From Schizochytrium sp. CCTCC M209059 (taxonomy: Eukaryota; Sar; Bigyra; Thraustochytrida; Thraustochytriidae), in NCBI GenBank assembly GCA_000818945.1, contig JTFK01001317.1, positions 1 through 54,964 on the forward strand: a DNA stretch of 54,964 nucleotides, in the 5' to 3' direction. Shown one piece after another: positions 22,501-30,174 of the stretch. The notes beneath the pieces are model-generated. The model searched no databases, was not told where the DNA came from, and saw nothing but the letters and a program-made list of their open reading frames with translations. Numbering within the stretch: position 1 is the stretch's first letter; each line of letters opens with the position of its first letter. The position numbers were made by a program, and so were the translations under genes.

Positions 22501-22655
22501 GTGCCGCCACGGCTCGCCATCCTTGGCGCGGTGCCGGGCCTCTGGCGCGCGTCGCTGTTCCTCTCGAGCAGCTCGAGCGCCTCGGACAACGGCATCTGTG
22601 GTCCAGCTGCCGCCGCGGGGCCGTTCCAGCCACTGCCAGGCTCCAAGTCGTCCAT
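19572..22655 (-). CDS. Kinesin with N-terminal motor and long coiled-coil tail
   Basis: The 1027-residue product has a kinesin motor at about residues 78-480. Visible motifs are the P-loop GQTGAGKT (174-181), switch I NAKSSRSH (318-325), switch II DLAGSE (356-361) and the late motor element WRDSKLTRVLQDSLSG. An Asp/Glu-rich insertion (about 402-425) sits before that last element. After the motor comes FGRRSMSV then a neck-like segment with DYKQVVDDLQ, which resembles ungrouped or armadillo-type kinesins more than kinesin-1, though no armadillo repeats follow. Residues about 490-990 are predicted coiled coil with a basic Ser/Arg-rich break (SKRSRRHAKSRARSG). It should be a plus-end microtubule motor; cargo is unknown. 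It is divergent from the LRRC45-like gene. Confidence 0.93.
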   Translation of the reverse strand: MDDLEPGSGWNGPAAAAGPQMPLSEALELLERNSDARQRPGTAPRMASRGGTPSSRPRSAKKRARTPGPGGSDVAAGERVLVAARIRPPLPGEEIRHVNNRKAVLADPWQKTVSAWLAPSSKYSQTPEKAKRRTFEFDHVFDPASSQADVFESVGKPLVDNVLEGINGCLLAYGQTGAGKTFTTFGPLGSSSAAKPPADLAQTGLLPRIAHSLFAELNTKVEMARSAAKTGRLQARYSYALYVTYYQIYLDSYIQDLLNPTERQLQIRLIEPKAGSSGVAAGHQVEGLSVHRVTSVAEIMQLLVRGDRCKVVSQTSMNAKSSRSHSVFTLQLVQHTRGMASDAAPQTMRAKLTCVDLAGSERVNRTHPQGLQLEEAKSINRSLSALGNVIAALATPGAASSFDTDLLSEDAADIEDDTRSRRSEEPAFVPWRDSKLTRVLQDSLSGRARVSLVINVGPGADNVKESINSLLFGRRSMSVSLEPEVNTKIDYKQVVDDLQSTMDKMAADFQSRMADLENELLEKNERIAALSARSPSRLESDDLTALHKQLEAERRSVQELRESQELLEDALFEQLEINAQVEAKVRDVETASQNEHEHEADQTKPDVDLRARVAVLGEQLRNTAVRAAGDQQRADALQSQLDVALQANAELESEIARCRAIVEDTRGFELHQLQQELNELRQTLADREARFSAAALESPSKSPGDRVPRSPKSKRSRRHAKSRARSGSAASSAASPQKPPCPGPVVGSAETEPIDSTVVDDKESPPDESDSHAQQQNRINELEARAQRLEEALRDREERCASLEASIENLHAEARIVKENQDKCTETQEDAWGELKHALEERAREAESDAKDFRTLIEVQTGTIAALEQELEKVRAEASEVSQAKVLSDEHKAHVQTIQVLQHKLADAQDLCQYERNRVEMMRKRLESAESKLESISTLHTEERGIYEFMIRELHGNADDGTGKSPVATFGKQQNVTGHDLSIRVPDAQESPRSDVSEQLLSSPRLQSALQRSKLALARAMEAINDV

Positions 22656-23162
22656 GGCGTTTGGTGTGGCGAGGCGCGGCGGGGCGTGCTGGCGTGCCGC
22701 CGGCCTGGCCTCGCCTGGCCTCGCCGGACCTTGGGCTTTGTGAGACTGGGCCCCGCAAGGAGACGGCGACGAGCCCGCGCCTCTAGGCCTATTCTACTTT
22801 TTTTTTCCTTCTTTTTTTTTATTGATCCTGCTGCTGCTGCTACGAGGAACCGAGAATAGAAAATTTGACCGTTGACGCAACTGGGCCACGGAGTGGCAGC
22901 CTGAGGGCCGGCCGGCCTTTGGTGGATGCTTCGAAGTTCACTCCCTAGTAGTAGTGTTGACGGCGACGGTGCCCCTGGATGACCTGCGTCGTCGCAGCTG
23001 CAGCGGTATGGTACGACGATTGAGCTTGGACGCCGCGCGTTGCAAGCCCACTTCTGCAAAAGTACTCGTAAGGGAGGGAACGAAGAAGGACTCGGCGAGC
23101 GAACAAACCCGCGACGCGACCAAAGAGGAACAAAGGGGAAGAGGAGGAGGAGGAGAAGGAGA
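22656..23162. promoter_or_regulatory. Shared divergent promoter region, kinesin and LRRC45-like genes
   Basis: This 507-bp region separates two divergent start codons, so both promoters must lie within it. It holds a T-rich tract (about 22797-22820), a TAGGCCTA octamer at 22784-22791 and a TAGTAGTAG run near 22945. No TATA box is convincing. Shared regulation is inference from the head-to-head layout. Confidence 0.4.
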
Positions 23163-25199
23163 ATGCTGTCGGGCGGAAGAAGCCCTGCGACAGCGACGCC
23201 GCCATCAACGGCTCAAGCACGAAAGGAAGGACATCGTGTTGGCTGGGATGTTCATGAGTCCAAGTCAGGGCACGTTGAAGAAGACTTTTTACACAATGAG
23301 GATGCTGAGGAAACAGTGGCCCTCGTGTCTTGCAATGACGAAAAGGGGAGCGACAGCGTGCTTTTTAGAGAGGACGCTGGGACCCTATCGCTCGGGGACA
23401 AGCTTTTGGGCGACTCGGGTTGCATTCGTCTAATGCAAGAGATTGCAAATAGCGCAACACTTGTGCGATTGGACCTGCGTGGCAACCACATTGCAATAGA
23501 TGGCGCAGAGGCAATTGCAAATGCTCTTCGTACGAATCGAACGCTACGGTTCTTAAGTCTGGAGTGGAATCGTATTGGTGCGTGTGATGGCGGCGTCCGA
23601 AGTTTGGCGTCAAGCTTGGAGATTAATCAGACCTTGCAAGACCTCGACTTGCGCAATAATCAGATTGGCCCTGATGGCGGTCTAAGTTTGGGCAGGGCGC
23701 TTCGGCACAATAGCGGCTTACGAAGGCTCGATTTACGGTGGAATGAGCTCGGCACGTCGGGGGGCCGCGCGCTCGCCAATGCAGTAAGCGAGGGAAACCA
23801 CACGGTGCGCGAGGTGCTCGTCACTGGAAATGGGGTTATCGGCGTCCACGCGCAAGCCCTGCGCGAGGCGGTGGCCCGAAATGCGCATCCACGCGTGCAA
23901 GAGGCTCTCGACGACGAGAAACTCGAAAACTTTGCGCGGAAGCTTCGTTTAAGCAGTGGGACGTCTTTGACCTGCCAGACAGCCGAAGACCTGGTTCTTG
24001 TAACGCGTGAAGCTGCCGCAAAGTTGCGCAAGGACGAGGCAGCGGAGGATCACCATGTTTTCGCGGACCGTGTTGTGGAGCTTGAAGTTCAGGTCAAGAG
24101 GCTGCAGGATGCTCTCGAAGCGGCGCGCGCAGACCTTGTGTCCGAGCGTGATGCGCGGAACGAGGCTCTGCAGCAGGTGAAGACTGCTCACGATCAAGCT
24201 GCGACGGCTTCCGACGCAAAGGAACGCTCCCACAATGCGCTGCTCAAGGAGCGCTCAGACTGCAAAATGGCCCAGGATGAGGCCAGCAAGGCGAAAACAA
24301 AAGTTACAGAGCTCGAGAGGGATCAGGCTGCGCTGCGTACACGTGTTGAGGAGTTGGAAGCCGCGCATGATTTGCAAGTGCGTGCTACGGAGCGAGAGGC
24401 ACAGCAACGATCAAGCGTAGAGATGGCATTGAGTTCAGTTCGCGAGGAGCGCGGCGAGCTGTTGCGAAAGCTGGACGAAGAGCGCGCTCTGGCGTCACGA
24501 GCCCGTGAGGAGGCTTTTACGAAGCAGCTTGAATTCGAGGAGGGCAGTATTCGGCAGCGGGATGCGTCTGCGGCCGAGATTCGCAAGCTGGAGCGGCAGC
24601 TTGATGAAGTGAGGATCGCGCACAGCGCCGAGGTGGACAAGCTCCGGCGGGATAAGGAGGCTTTGGAGGAAGAGGTCGCTCGTGCGACGCGAGAAGGGAT
24701 CGAGTCTGCTGCGAGACAAGTTTCTGAAGCCCAGGTAGCCCATGCCGAGGAAATGGTGCGCGTGCAGAGCGCTGCGGACGTGGCTCGACAGGACGCTGTT
24801 GTTGCGCTCCGCAAGCAACAAGCGGAGGAAATTGCTCGCCTCGAAACGGAGCACGAGGCTCGGACGGCGCGCGAGGTCGCGGTAGCTTGTGAGCAGGCTG
24901 TTGAAAAGGCCTTGGCTGAAACCGTTCGCGTGGAAGTTGCCAAGGCATCCAAGGAGCTCTCCGCGGTACATAAGCGCAGTTTGCGGGAGTGCGAGAAGCG
25001 CGTTCGCGAGGAGGCTAAAATTCAGGCCGAGACCCTCTCAGACAGACACGAACAAGAGGTGTATCGTCTCGAGGCTGAAGTGGCTCGCGCCAAAGATCAG
25101 GTTCGAGACCTGGAGCAGTCACATCGCGAGGAGCTCGCCAAACTGCAGGAACGTGCGCGGCGGGCGCTCGGCGATGTCTTTCGTCTTACTCCGAGTTGA
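23163..25199 (+). CDS. LRRC45-like protein: leucine-rich repeats plus coiled coil
   Basis: The 678-residue product has four or so RNI-type leucine-rich repeats at about residues 98-230 (LVRLDLRGNHIAIDGAEAIA, LRFLSLEWNRIG, LQDLDLRNNQIGPDGG, LRRLDLRWNELGTSGGRALA) and a continuous coiled coil from about 290 to 670. This architecture and length match LRRC45 (670 residues in human), a linker protein of centrosomes and basal bodies; the DLRWNxxGxxGGRAL repeat is especially alike. The ATG at 23163 (MLSGGRSP) is the first in the frame; upstream codons are an Arg run. A centrosome or basal-body role is inference from family. The divergent kinesin neighbour would fit a cytoskeletal theme. Confidence 0.8.
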   Translation: MLSGGRSPATATPPSTAQARKEGHRVGWDVHESKSGHVEEDFLHNEDAEETVALVSCNDEKGSDSVLFREDAGTLSLGDKLLGDSGCIRLMQEIANSATLVRLDLRGNHIAIDGAEAIANALRTNRTLRFLSLEWNRIGACDGGVRSLASSLEINQTLQDLDLRNNQIGPDGGLSLGRALRHNSGLRRLDLRWNELGTSGGRALANAVSEGNHTVREVLVTGNGVIGVHAQALREAVARNAHPRVQEALDDEKLENFARKLRLSSGTSLTCQTAEDLVLVTREAAAKLRKDEAAEDHHVFADRVVELEVQVKRLQDALEAARADLVSERDARNEALQQVKTAHDQAATASDAKERSHNALLKERSDCKMAQDEASKAKTKVTELERDQAALRTRVEELEAAHDLQVRATEREAQQRSSVEMALSSVREERGELLRKLDEERALASRAREEAFTKQLEFEEGSIRQRDASAAEIRKLERQLDEVRIAHSAEVDKLRRDKEALEEEVARATREGIESAARQVSEAQVAHAEEMVRVQSAADVARQDAVVALRKQQAEEIARLETEHEARTAREVAVACEQAVEKALAETVRVEVAKASKELSAVHKRSLRECEKRVREEAKIQAETLSDRHEQEVYRLEAEVARAKDQVRDLEQSHREELAKLQERARRALGDVFRLTPS

Positions 25200-26128
25200 T
25201 AATTAGGTCAACATGCAGATGATGCTCTTGTCTCAAGCCTTTTCCTCCGCATTTATGTTCAAGGTACACCGACTGCATGCAGCAGCAGCTCGAGCTTATT
25301 CCCGAATCCCCGCATGGGCTGCGCAGAACAACTATAGTACGTACTACTACCACATATTCGAAACAATTGATGGCGTTCAGCTTGTGGAGAGAGGTGTTGC
25401 GCGCCTCGCCAGCCTCTCTGCTTTGGTGCTTGCTGCTCTGTCCTCAAGCCCCTAGGCTGGAGGGCGCAAGAGCACAGCCGAGGCGGCCTTGACCCTTTTT
25501 CTTTCGAGTGTTTGCCGCTGCACCTCTCTCACTCCGTCTCTCTGCTCCCCCCCGACTGTCGACTAGGGCCTAGGCCTAGGGCTTACAGCCAGGGACAGAG
25601 AAGTTGTGCATCCACGTCGCTTGCCATTGGTCGAAGGCGCAGCCTGACAGTGCCACAGGCAAGCATGCAGTGCAGCAAAGTGCCAGCCGCCGCGGTTTGG
25701 GGCTGGGAACGGAGCGACGCGTGCCGCGGCGGGCGCAAAGTGCGCAGAGCAGAGCACAAGAGCAGAGCAGAGCAGAGCAGAGCAGAGCAGAGCAGAGCAG
25801 AGCAGAGCAGGCGAGGCAGGAGGCCCAAGGCAGACCAGGTTGGCGGTGAGGATCGTGGCCAAGGAGCGAGCGCGCGCGCGCACGAGCGAGCGGACGGGCG
25901 GGCGAGTGTGCGTGCGAGCGAGCGAGGCCGGTCGGCCGTCTTGCCTGACAAGCTAGCTGTCTTGCCTGGCCTTGACTTGCCCGGTTGTGCGAGCCCACGG
26001 GCGTGGCGTGGCCTGTGCGCGTGCATCTGTGTGCGGAGGCAGAGCCCGGGTGCGTACAAAGGCGCCGTCGAGGGCAAGGTCGAGGGCGAGGGCGAGGGCC
26101 GCGGGGCGGCGTCGTTGAGAGCAGAAGG
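25200..26128. other. Intergenic region with AGAGC repeat
   Basis: This is 929 bp upstream of the acyltransferase gene. It contains a GAGCA pentanucleotide run at about 25745-25812, a palindromic GGCCTAGGCCTAGGG stretch with TAGGCCTA at 25571-25578, and an AGTACGTACT palindrome around 25338. The repeat opens frames in several registers (Ala/Leu/Cys/Ser runs) that I regard as noise. Confidence 0.5.
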
Positions 26129-27736
26129 ATGTCGATTGTGGACGACCGCTTCGTGTACCACTGCATTCGCAGGTTTTTTCAGGTCTGCGCTATCTCCTTT
26201 TACAGCAGCTTTGATGTGCGCGGACTGGAGAATCTGCCCGCGGAGGGCGAGCCAACGCTGCTGTGCTTTAATCATGGCAACTCGCTGACGGACTCGGTGG
26301 TGCTCATCTCGCAGACGCCACGTGTGATTCGATTCTGCGCCAAAAACACGCTCTGGGACATGCCGGTCGTAGGGTCGCTCATCAAGGGGTCGGGCGCGGT
26401 GCCCGTGTTCCGGCGGCGCGAGCACGGTGACAATGCCACGGCGTTCAACGTGGACACTTTTAAAGCCGTGTACGGTGCTTTGGCCAAGGGGAATTGCGTT
26501 GGCTTCAGCCCCGAAGGCGCCTCCTCATTTCGGTCGGAGGCTTTCAAGTTCAAAGACGGCGTGGCGTACATTGCGCTCGAGGCCGTGGAGCAAGCCCTCG
26601 CGCGTGGCGACAAGGACTTCAAGATCAAGATTGTGCCGGCCGTCATGGTGTGGACGCACCGCGAAAAGTTCCGCAGCGACGTGATGCTGCGTTACCGCCC
26701 GCCCATTGTGGTCGACGCCTCGTACGTGAAACCGGGGGTGCCGCACAAACAGGCCGCCAAGGAGATTATCGCGATGCTCGAGGCTGAGTACCATGAGAAC
26801 ATTTTGAGTGCCCCAGACTGGCAGGCGGCGCGTCTTGCGATCGCGGCGACGCGAATCCAGCGACCGCTCGGCACCTTTATGAGCTTGTCGACATACATGT
26901 ACTTTTTGCGTGGCTGGATGCAGATCTTCAAGATGCCCGCGGAAACTCCGCTGAAGCCTTTGGCTCGCGAGACGGCCAATCTAATTGAGTCTGTGGCTGC
27001 TGCGACTGGATCCGAGGCCAAGGACGCTCGAACAGTCGGTGAGGTGTTGGCATCGCTCCATGAGTACCAGAAAATGCTCGAGCTCGTCAAGGTCAAGGAC
27101 GACCGCATTCGGCGTATTGAGATGAACGGCGGGGTACGGCCTTCGATGATGCGGTGTCTGCGTATCATTGCTTACCGCATGACACTGTGCTCGACCTTGT
27201 TCACGGTGGCGGCCCCGGGCTTGGTGATCTGGAGCCCTGTGTGGTTTCTCATCAAGCGCAAGGAGCGCTCGCTGCTGAGCAAGGGCGTCGGCTGGGTGGA
27301 CTCTGTGGCTGAGAACAAGATGATTGTTGGCTTTTTCGGTCTCCTCACCATGGGAGTTCTATTTAACGTGGCGGCGCCCGTGGTCTTTTTGTACCTCTGG
27401 CTGACGATGCGGCTCTACGAGGAAGCTGTTGCGTCTGCGCGTTCCATTTGCGGGATTTACCGTCTGATGGTGATTCCGGGCCGGGATTTACGCAAGCTTT
27501 TGGCTCTCCGTCTGCGCGCCAAGTGGCACGTTTTGCAGGCTGTGAGTTTATTCCCCAAGTCCTCGGCGGACCGCATCATGGAGGAGTGCGGAGATGATGT
27601 CTACGCGGACAAGTCGACGGAGGATGTTGGCCGACCTCGTTGGTGGACGAACTTCAACCCGATGCGTCGTCGTAAGAAGGACTGGAACGAGGTTTTGCGT
27701 CTGATGGATCACGCTACAATGGACTACGTGGAGTAG
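26129..27736 (+). CDS. Membrane glycerolipid acyltransferase (PlsC/GPAT, Gpt2/Sct1-like)
   Basis: This 535-residue protein has a PlsC acyltransferase domain in the N-terminal half. Motif I is NHGNSLTD (His49, Asp55), an HX5D spacing as in fungal Gpt2/Sct1-type glycerol-3-phosphate/dihydroxyacetone-phosphate acyltransferases rather than the HX4D of most PlsC proteins. The later motifs are GAVPVFRR and FSPEGASSFRSE (around residue 126), then KIVPAVMVW. The C-terminal half has hydrophobic segments near 350-375 and 405-435 (LFTVAAPGLVIWSPVWFLI; LLTMGVLFNVAAPVVFLYLW), so it should sit in the ER membrane. It likely makes lysophosphatidic acid or its 1-acyl-DHAP precursor. The ATG at 26129 (MSIVDDRF) is chosen; upstream in-frame sequence is Gly/Arg low complexity. 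Confidence 0.88.
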   Translation: MSIVDDRFVYHCIRRFFQVCAISFYSSFDVRGLENLPAEGEPTLLCFNHGNSLTDSVVLISQTPRVIRFCAKNTLWDMPVVGSLIKGSGAVPVFRRREHGDNATAFNVDTFKAVYGALAKGNCVGFSPEGASSFRSEAFKFKDGVAYIALEAVEQALARGDKDFKIKIVPAVMVWTHREKFRSDVMLRYRPPIVVDASYVKPGVPHKQAAKEIIAMLEAEYHENILSAPDWQAARLAIAATRIQRPLGTFMSLSTYMYFLRGWMQIFKMPAETPLKPLARETANLIESVAAATGSEAKDARTVGEVLASLHEYQKMLELVKVKDDRIRRIEMNGGVRPSMMRCLRIIAYRMTLCSTLFTVAAPGLVIWSPVWFLIKRKERSLLSKGVGWVDSVAENKMIVGFFGLLTMGVLFNVAAPVVFLYLWLTMRLYEEAVASARSICGIYRLMVIPGRDLRKLLALRLRAKWHVLQAVSLFPKSSADRIMEECGDDVYADKSTEDVGRPRWWTNFNPMRRRKKDWNEVLRLMDHATMDYVE

Positions 27737-28008
27737 ACGCTCGCGACTCGTTGCAAAATGAAACAAAAGAAGTAGAACAACAACAAATGAGAAAGGCCCA
27801 TGCACCAACAACTTACGAGTCAAGTTTTGTTTGGGCGTGCTATCAATAATGGGACCACCCCAAACCAGCCAGGAATGTCTAGCTAAAAAAGAAATGATGG
27901 GATAAGAATCAAGCAAGCAAGCAAGCAAGTAAGCAAGCAAGCAATCCATCATTCATACACAAAGAAAGTTTGTTTCTTTTCATTCAACGCCATGCGGATA
28001 ATTGCCGT
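27737..28008. terminator. Convergent 3' flanks with AAGC repeat
   Basis: This 272-bp convergent spacer holds A-rich 3' flanks and an AAGC tetranucleotide run at about 27908-27944. No gene. Confidence 0.35.
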
Positions 28009-29568
28009 TTACATTCTGGAGCGGAGGTTTTGATGCACAATGTAGGCAGTCATGAGGGTGATGAGGAAGTTCTTCTTGTCGGTGATAAAGTTGGTGAATT
28101 GCGTAAAGTGAAAGGAAACCTTGGGATGTAGTCCAAGCCTGAGCACGGCCTCGTCGAGCGAAGAGTAAGGCGGGTAGCGCTGCGGGGCATCGAGCAAGGT
28201 GCCGCGGCGCATGACGGCCTTGTGGTGGGAAAAGGCGTCGAAAGAACGCTTGCCGTGGTAGGATCCCATACCGGAGGCACCGACGCCGCCAAAGGGCAGC
28301 TCCGAGTTGGAGAGATGCACGACAACATCGTTGATGAGGGCCGCGCCAGAAGAGGTGAGACGCAGCGCACGCTCAGCAAGCTCGTTATCCGACGTGAAGC
28401 AGTAGAGCGCAAGGGGCTTGGGGCGCGCGCGGATGAAAGGCAGCACCTGTCCGTCAAAGTCGCGGTAGCGGAAGATGGGAATGAGAGGTCCAAAAATCTC
28501 GTCCTGCATGAGGGCCGAAGACTCGAAGGCGTGCATGTCAGTGCCAAAGTCAAAGACGGAAGGCGCAATGAAGCGGTCGTTGGCGTCATTCTCGCCGCCG
28601 TGCACAAGGTACTGCTTGGCGTCCTCTACGCAGCCGTTGAGACGGCGGAAAGCGGCATCGTTGACGATGCGACCAAACCACTTTGTCTTTTGCGGATCGC
28701 GGCCATAGAACTGCACAATGGTGCGCTTGAGGGTCTTGATGAAATCATCGGCGATTGCCTCATGGACCATAAAGTAGTCGGGGCGCACGCAGGTCTGGCC
28801 AGAGTTCATGAGCGCGCCCCAGGCGCAGCGCTTGGCGGCGATGGCAAGGTCAGCCTTGCGATCAATGACACAGGGCGACTTGCCACCGAGCTCGAGCACG
28901 ACGGGGCAGAGCTGCTTGGCAGCGGCCTCTGCGACGACCTGACCGACAAAGGGGCTGCCGGTAAAGAAGATCTTGTCGAGCTTTTGCTCGAGCAGGCTGC
29001 TGGTGATGTGGCGGTTGCCCTCGACGGCGCGGATGCATTCCGGGTCCATGTACTTTTGCACGAGGCGGCAAATGGTGTGGCTGCTGGTCTCCGAGTAGGA
29101 GCCAGGTTTGATGATGGCGCAATTTCCGGCGGCGATCGCGCCAACGAGCGGATGCAGGGAGAGGAGCACGTTGTAGTTCCAGGCGCCGAGAATGAGGACG
29201 ACGCCGAGGGGGTCCTTTTGCACCATGCTTTGAGACGGGGTGTTGAGCAGGCCCGATCCGACATGTTCGTCGGCCATCCAGTGGTCAAGGTGCTGCTTGG
29301 CCTCGTAGATCTCGCCGCGCACGAGGGCGATCTCCTGAAACCAGCCTTCGAGGTCGCTCTTGTGGATGTCGGCGTACATGGCTTTGCAGAGGTCATCGCA
29401 GCCCTCGGTGAGAAGCTTGTCGAGGGCATCAAGCTGCGCCAGTCTCCATGCCTTGCTACGTGTCTTGTCGGTGTTGAAGGTCTGGCGCAGGCCTTCGACG
29501 ATGCCCGGAATGTCCTCGGGGTCCACGGACGCTTTGAGGGCACCAGCCTCTTCGGTGGGACGCGGCAT
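28009..29568 (-). CDS. ALDH3-type (fatty) aldehyde dehydrogenase
   Basis: This 519-residue enzyme belongs to the class 3 aldehyde dehydrogenases and would oxidise fatty or aromatic aldehydes to acids with NAD(P)+. The catalytic Cys260 lies in NSGQTCVRPDYF and the general base Glu226 in VLELGGKSP; their 34-residue spacing is the ALDH3 value. Other family blocks are LGAWNYNVLLSLHPLVGAIAAGN, IFFTGSPFVGQ, QDEIFGPLIPI and LPFGGVGASGMGSYHGK. The C-terminus has a hydrophobic stretch (FLITLMTAYIV) like the membrane anchor of ALDH3A2. It ends in SRM, a weak PTS1-like tripeptide, which I would not rely on. The ATG at 29568 (MPRPTEEAG) is used; the frame extends upstream through an Ala/Ser run encoded by CTG/CAG repeats without an ATG. 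Confidence 0.95.
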   Translation of the reverse strand: MPRPTEEAGALKASVDPEDIPGIVEGLRQTFNTDKTRSKAWRLAQLDALDKLLTEGCDDLCKAMYADIHKSDLEGWFQEIALVRGEIYEAKQHLDHWMADEHVGSGLLNTPSQSMVQKDPLGVVLILGAWNYNVLLSLHPLVGAIAAGNCAIIKPGSYSETSSHTICRLVQKYMDPECIRAVEGNRHITSSLLEQKLDKIFFTGSPFVGQVVAEAAAKQLCPVVLELGGKSPCVIDRKADLAIAAKRCAWGALMNSGQTCVRPDYFMVHEAIADDFIKTLKRTIVQFYGRDPQKTKWFGRIVNDAAFRRLNGCVEDAKQYLVHGGENDANDRFIAPSVFDFGTDMHAFESSALMQDEIFGPLIPIFRYRDFDGQVLPFIRARPKPLALYCFTSDNELAERALRLTSSGAALINDVVVHLSNSELPFGGVGASGMGSYHGKRSFDAFSHHKAVMRRGTLLDAPQRYPPYSSLDEAVLRLGLHPKVSFHFTQFTNFITDKKNFLITLMTAYIVHQNLRSRM

Positions 29569-29615
29569 TCTCCGACGCGAAGTGGTCAGATCACTTGTAC
29601 TGCTGCTGCTGTTCG

Positions 29616-29650
<35 letters not shown>

Positions 29651-30174
29651 CGATGCTGCTGCGGCTGCTGATTCTGATTTTGGTCTTTGCTTTCTCGCAA
29701 GCTTTCTTTCTTTTTATATTTTTTCTTTTAAGCCTCCCCTTTTACGCGCTGGCAGGCAGCAAAAGCTAGCTAGCTGTCTATCTCTTGCGCGCACACCTTG
29801 TTTGCGCGCTGCAGCGCACCCCTTGCCCCCTATGAGGTACTCCTTCCTTTGGCATGACATGATGAGTTGCCCTCACATGCGCGAGCGAGCGACAGCAACG
29901 ATGGCGATGGCGATGGCGATGGCGAGAGCGAGAGCGAGAGTGAGAGCGAAGGCTTCGATTTTCGCTCATCGAAGCCTTCACCCATGTGATCTGTCACGTC
30001 ATGTCATGTCGCGTCTTGATGATTTTAGACCATAGTGGGGATAGACACCTTTACCTACCTAGGCCAATTGCCAGCAGCAGCAGCAGCAGCAGCAGCAGCT
30101 GCTGCTTGCTTTACCTATATACTTACCCCGGCCCTCCCTTAAGATCATACAAACGGATCAGCGATGGAGCAAAC
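29569..30174. promoter_or_regulatory. ALDH upstream region with CTG repeats and a perfect hairpin
   Basis: This 606-bp stretch is upstream of the ALDH gene and downstream of the M13 peptidase gene. It has a CTG run at about 29600-29660, a CGATGG/GAGAGC run near 29898-29945 and a CAG run at about 30071-30101. A perfect 12-bp inverted repeat with an 8-nt loop lies at 29948-29959 and 29968-29979. The hairpin's role is unknown. Confidence 0.4.
29948..29979. repeat. Perfect 12-bp inverted repeat
   Basis: The arms GAAGGCTTCGAT and ATCGAAGCCTTC are exact reverse complements separated by 8 nt. It lies about 380 bp upstream of the ALDH start. It could be a protein-binding palindrome or a structured leader element; there is no further support. 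Confidence 0.7.

Noticed and set aside
25604..25983. Frames through the AGAGC repeat
   Set aside because: They encode only Ala/Leu/Cys/Ser or Gln/Arg/Ala/Glu periodic runs.
28222..29769. Open frame of about 515 codons on the plus strand
   Set aside because: Antisense to the ALDH gene, no family features, and a Cys/Leu run from the CTG repeat.
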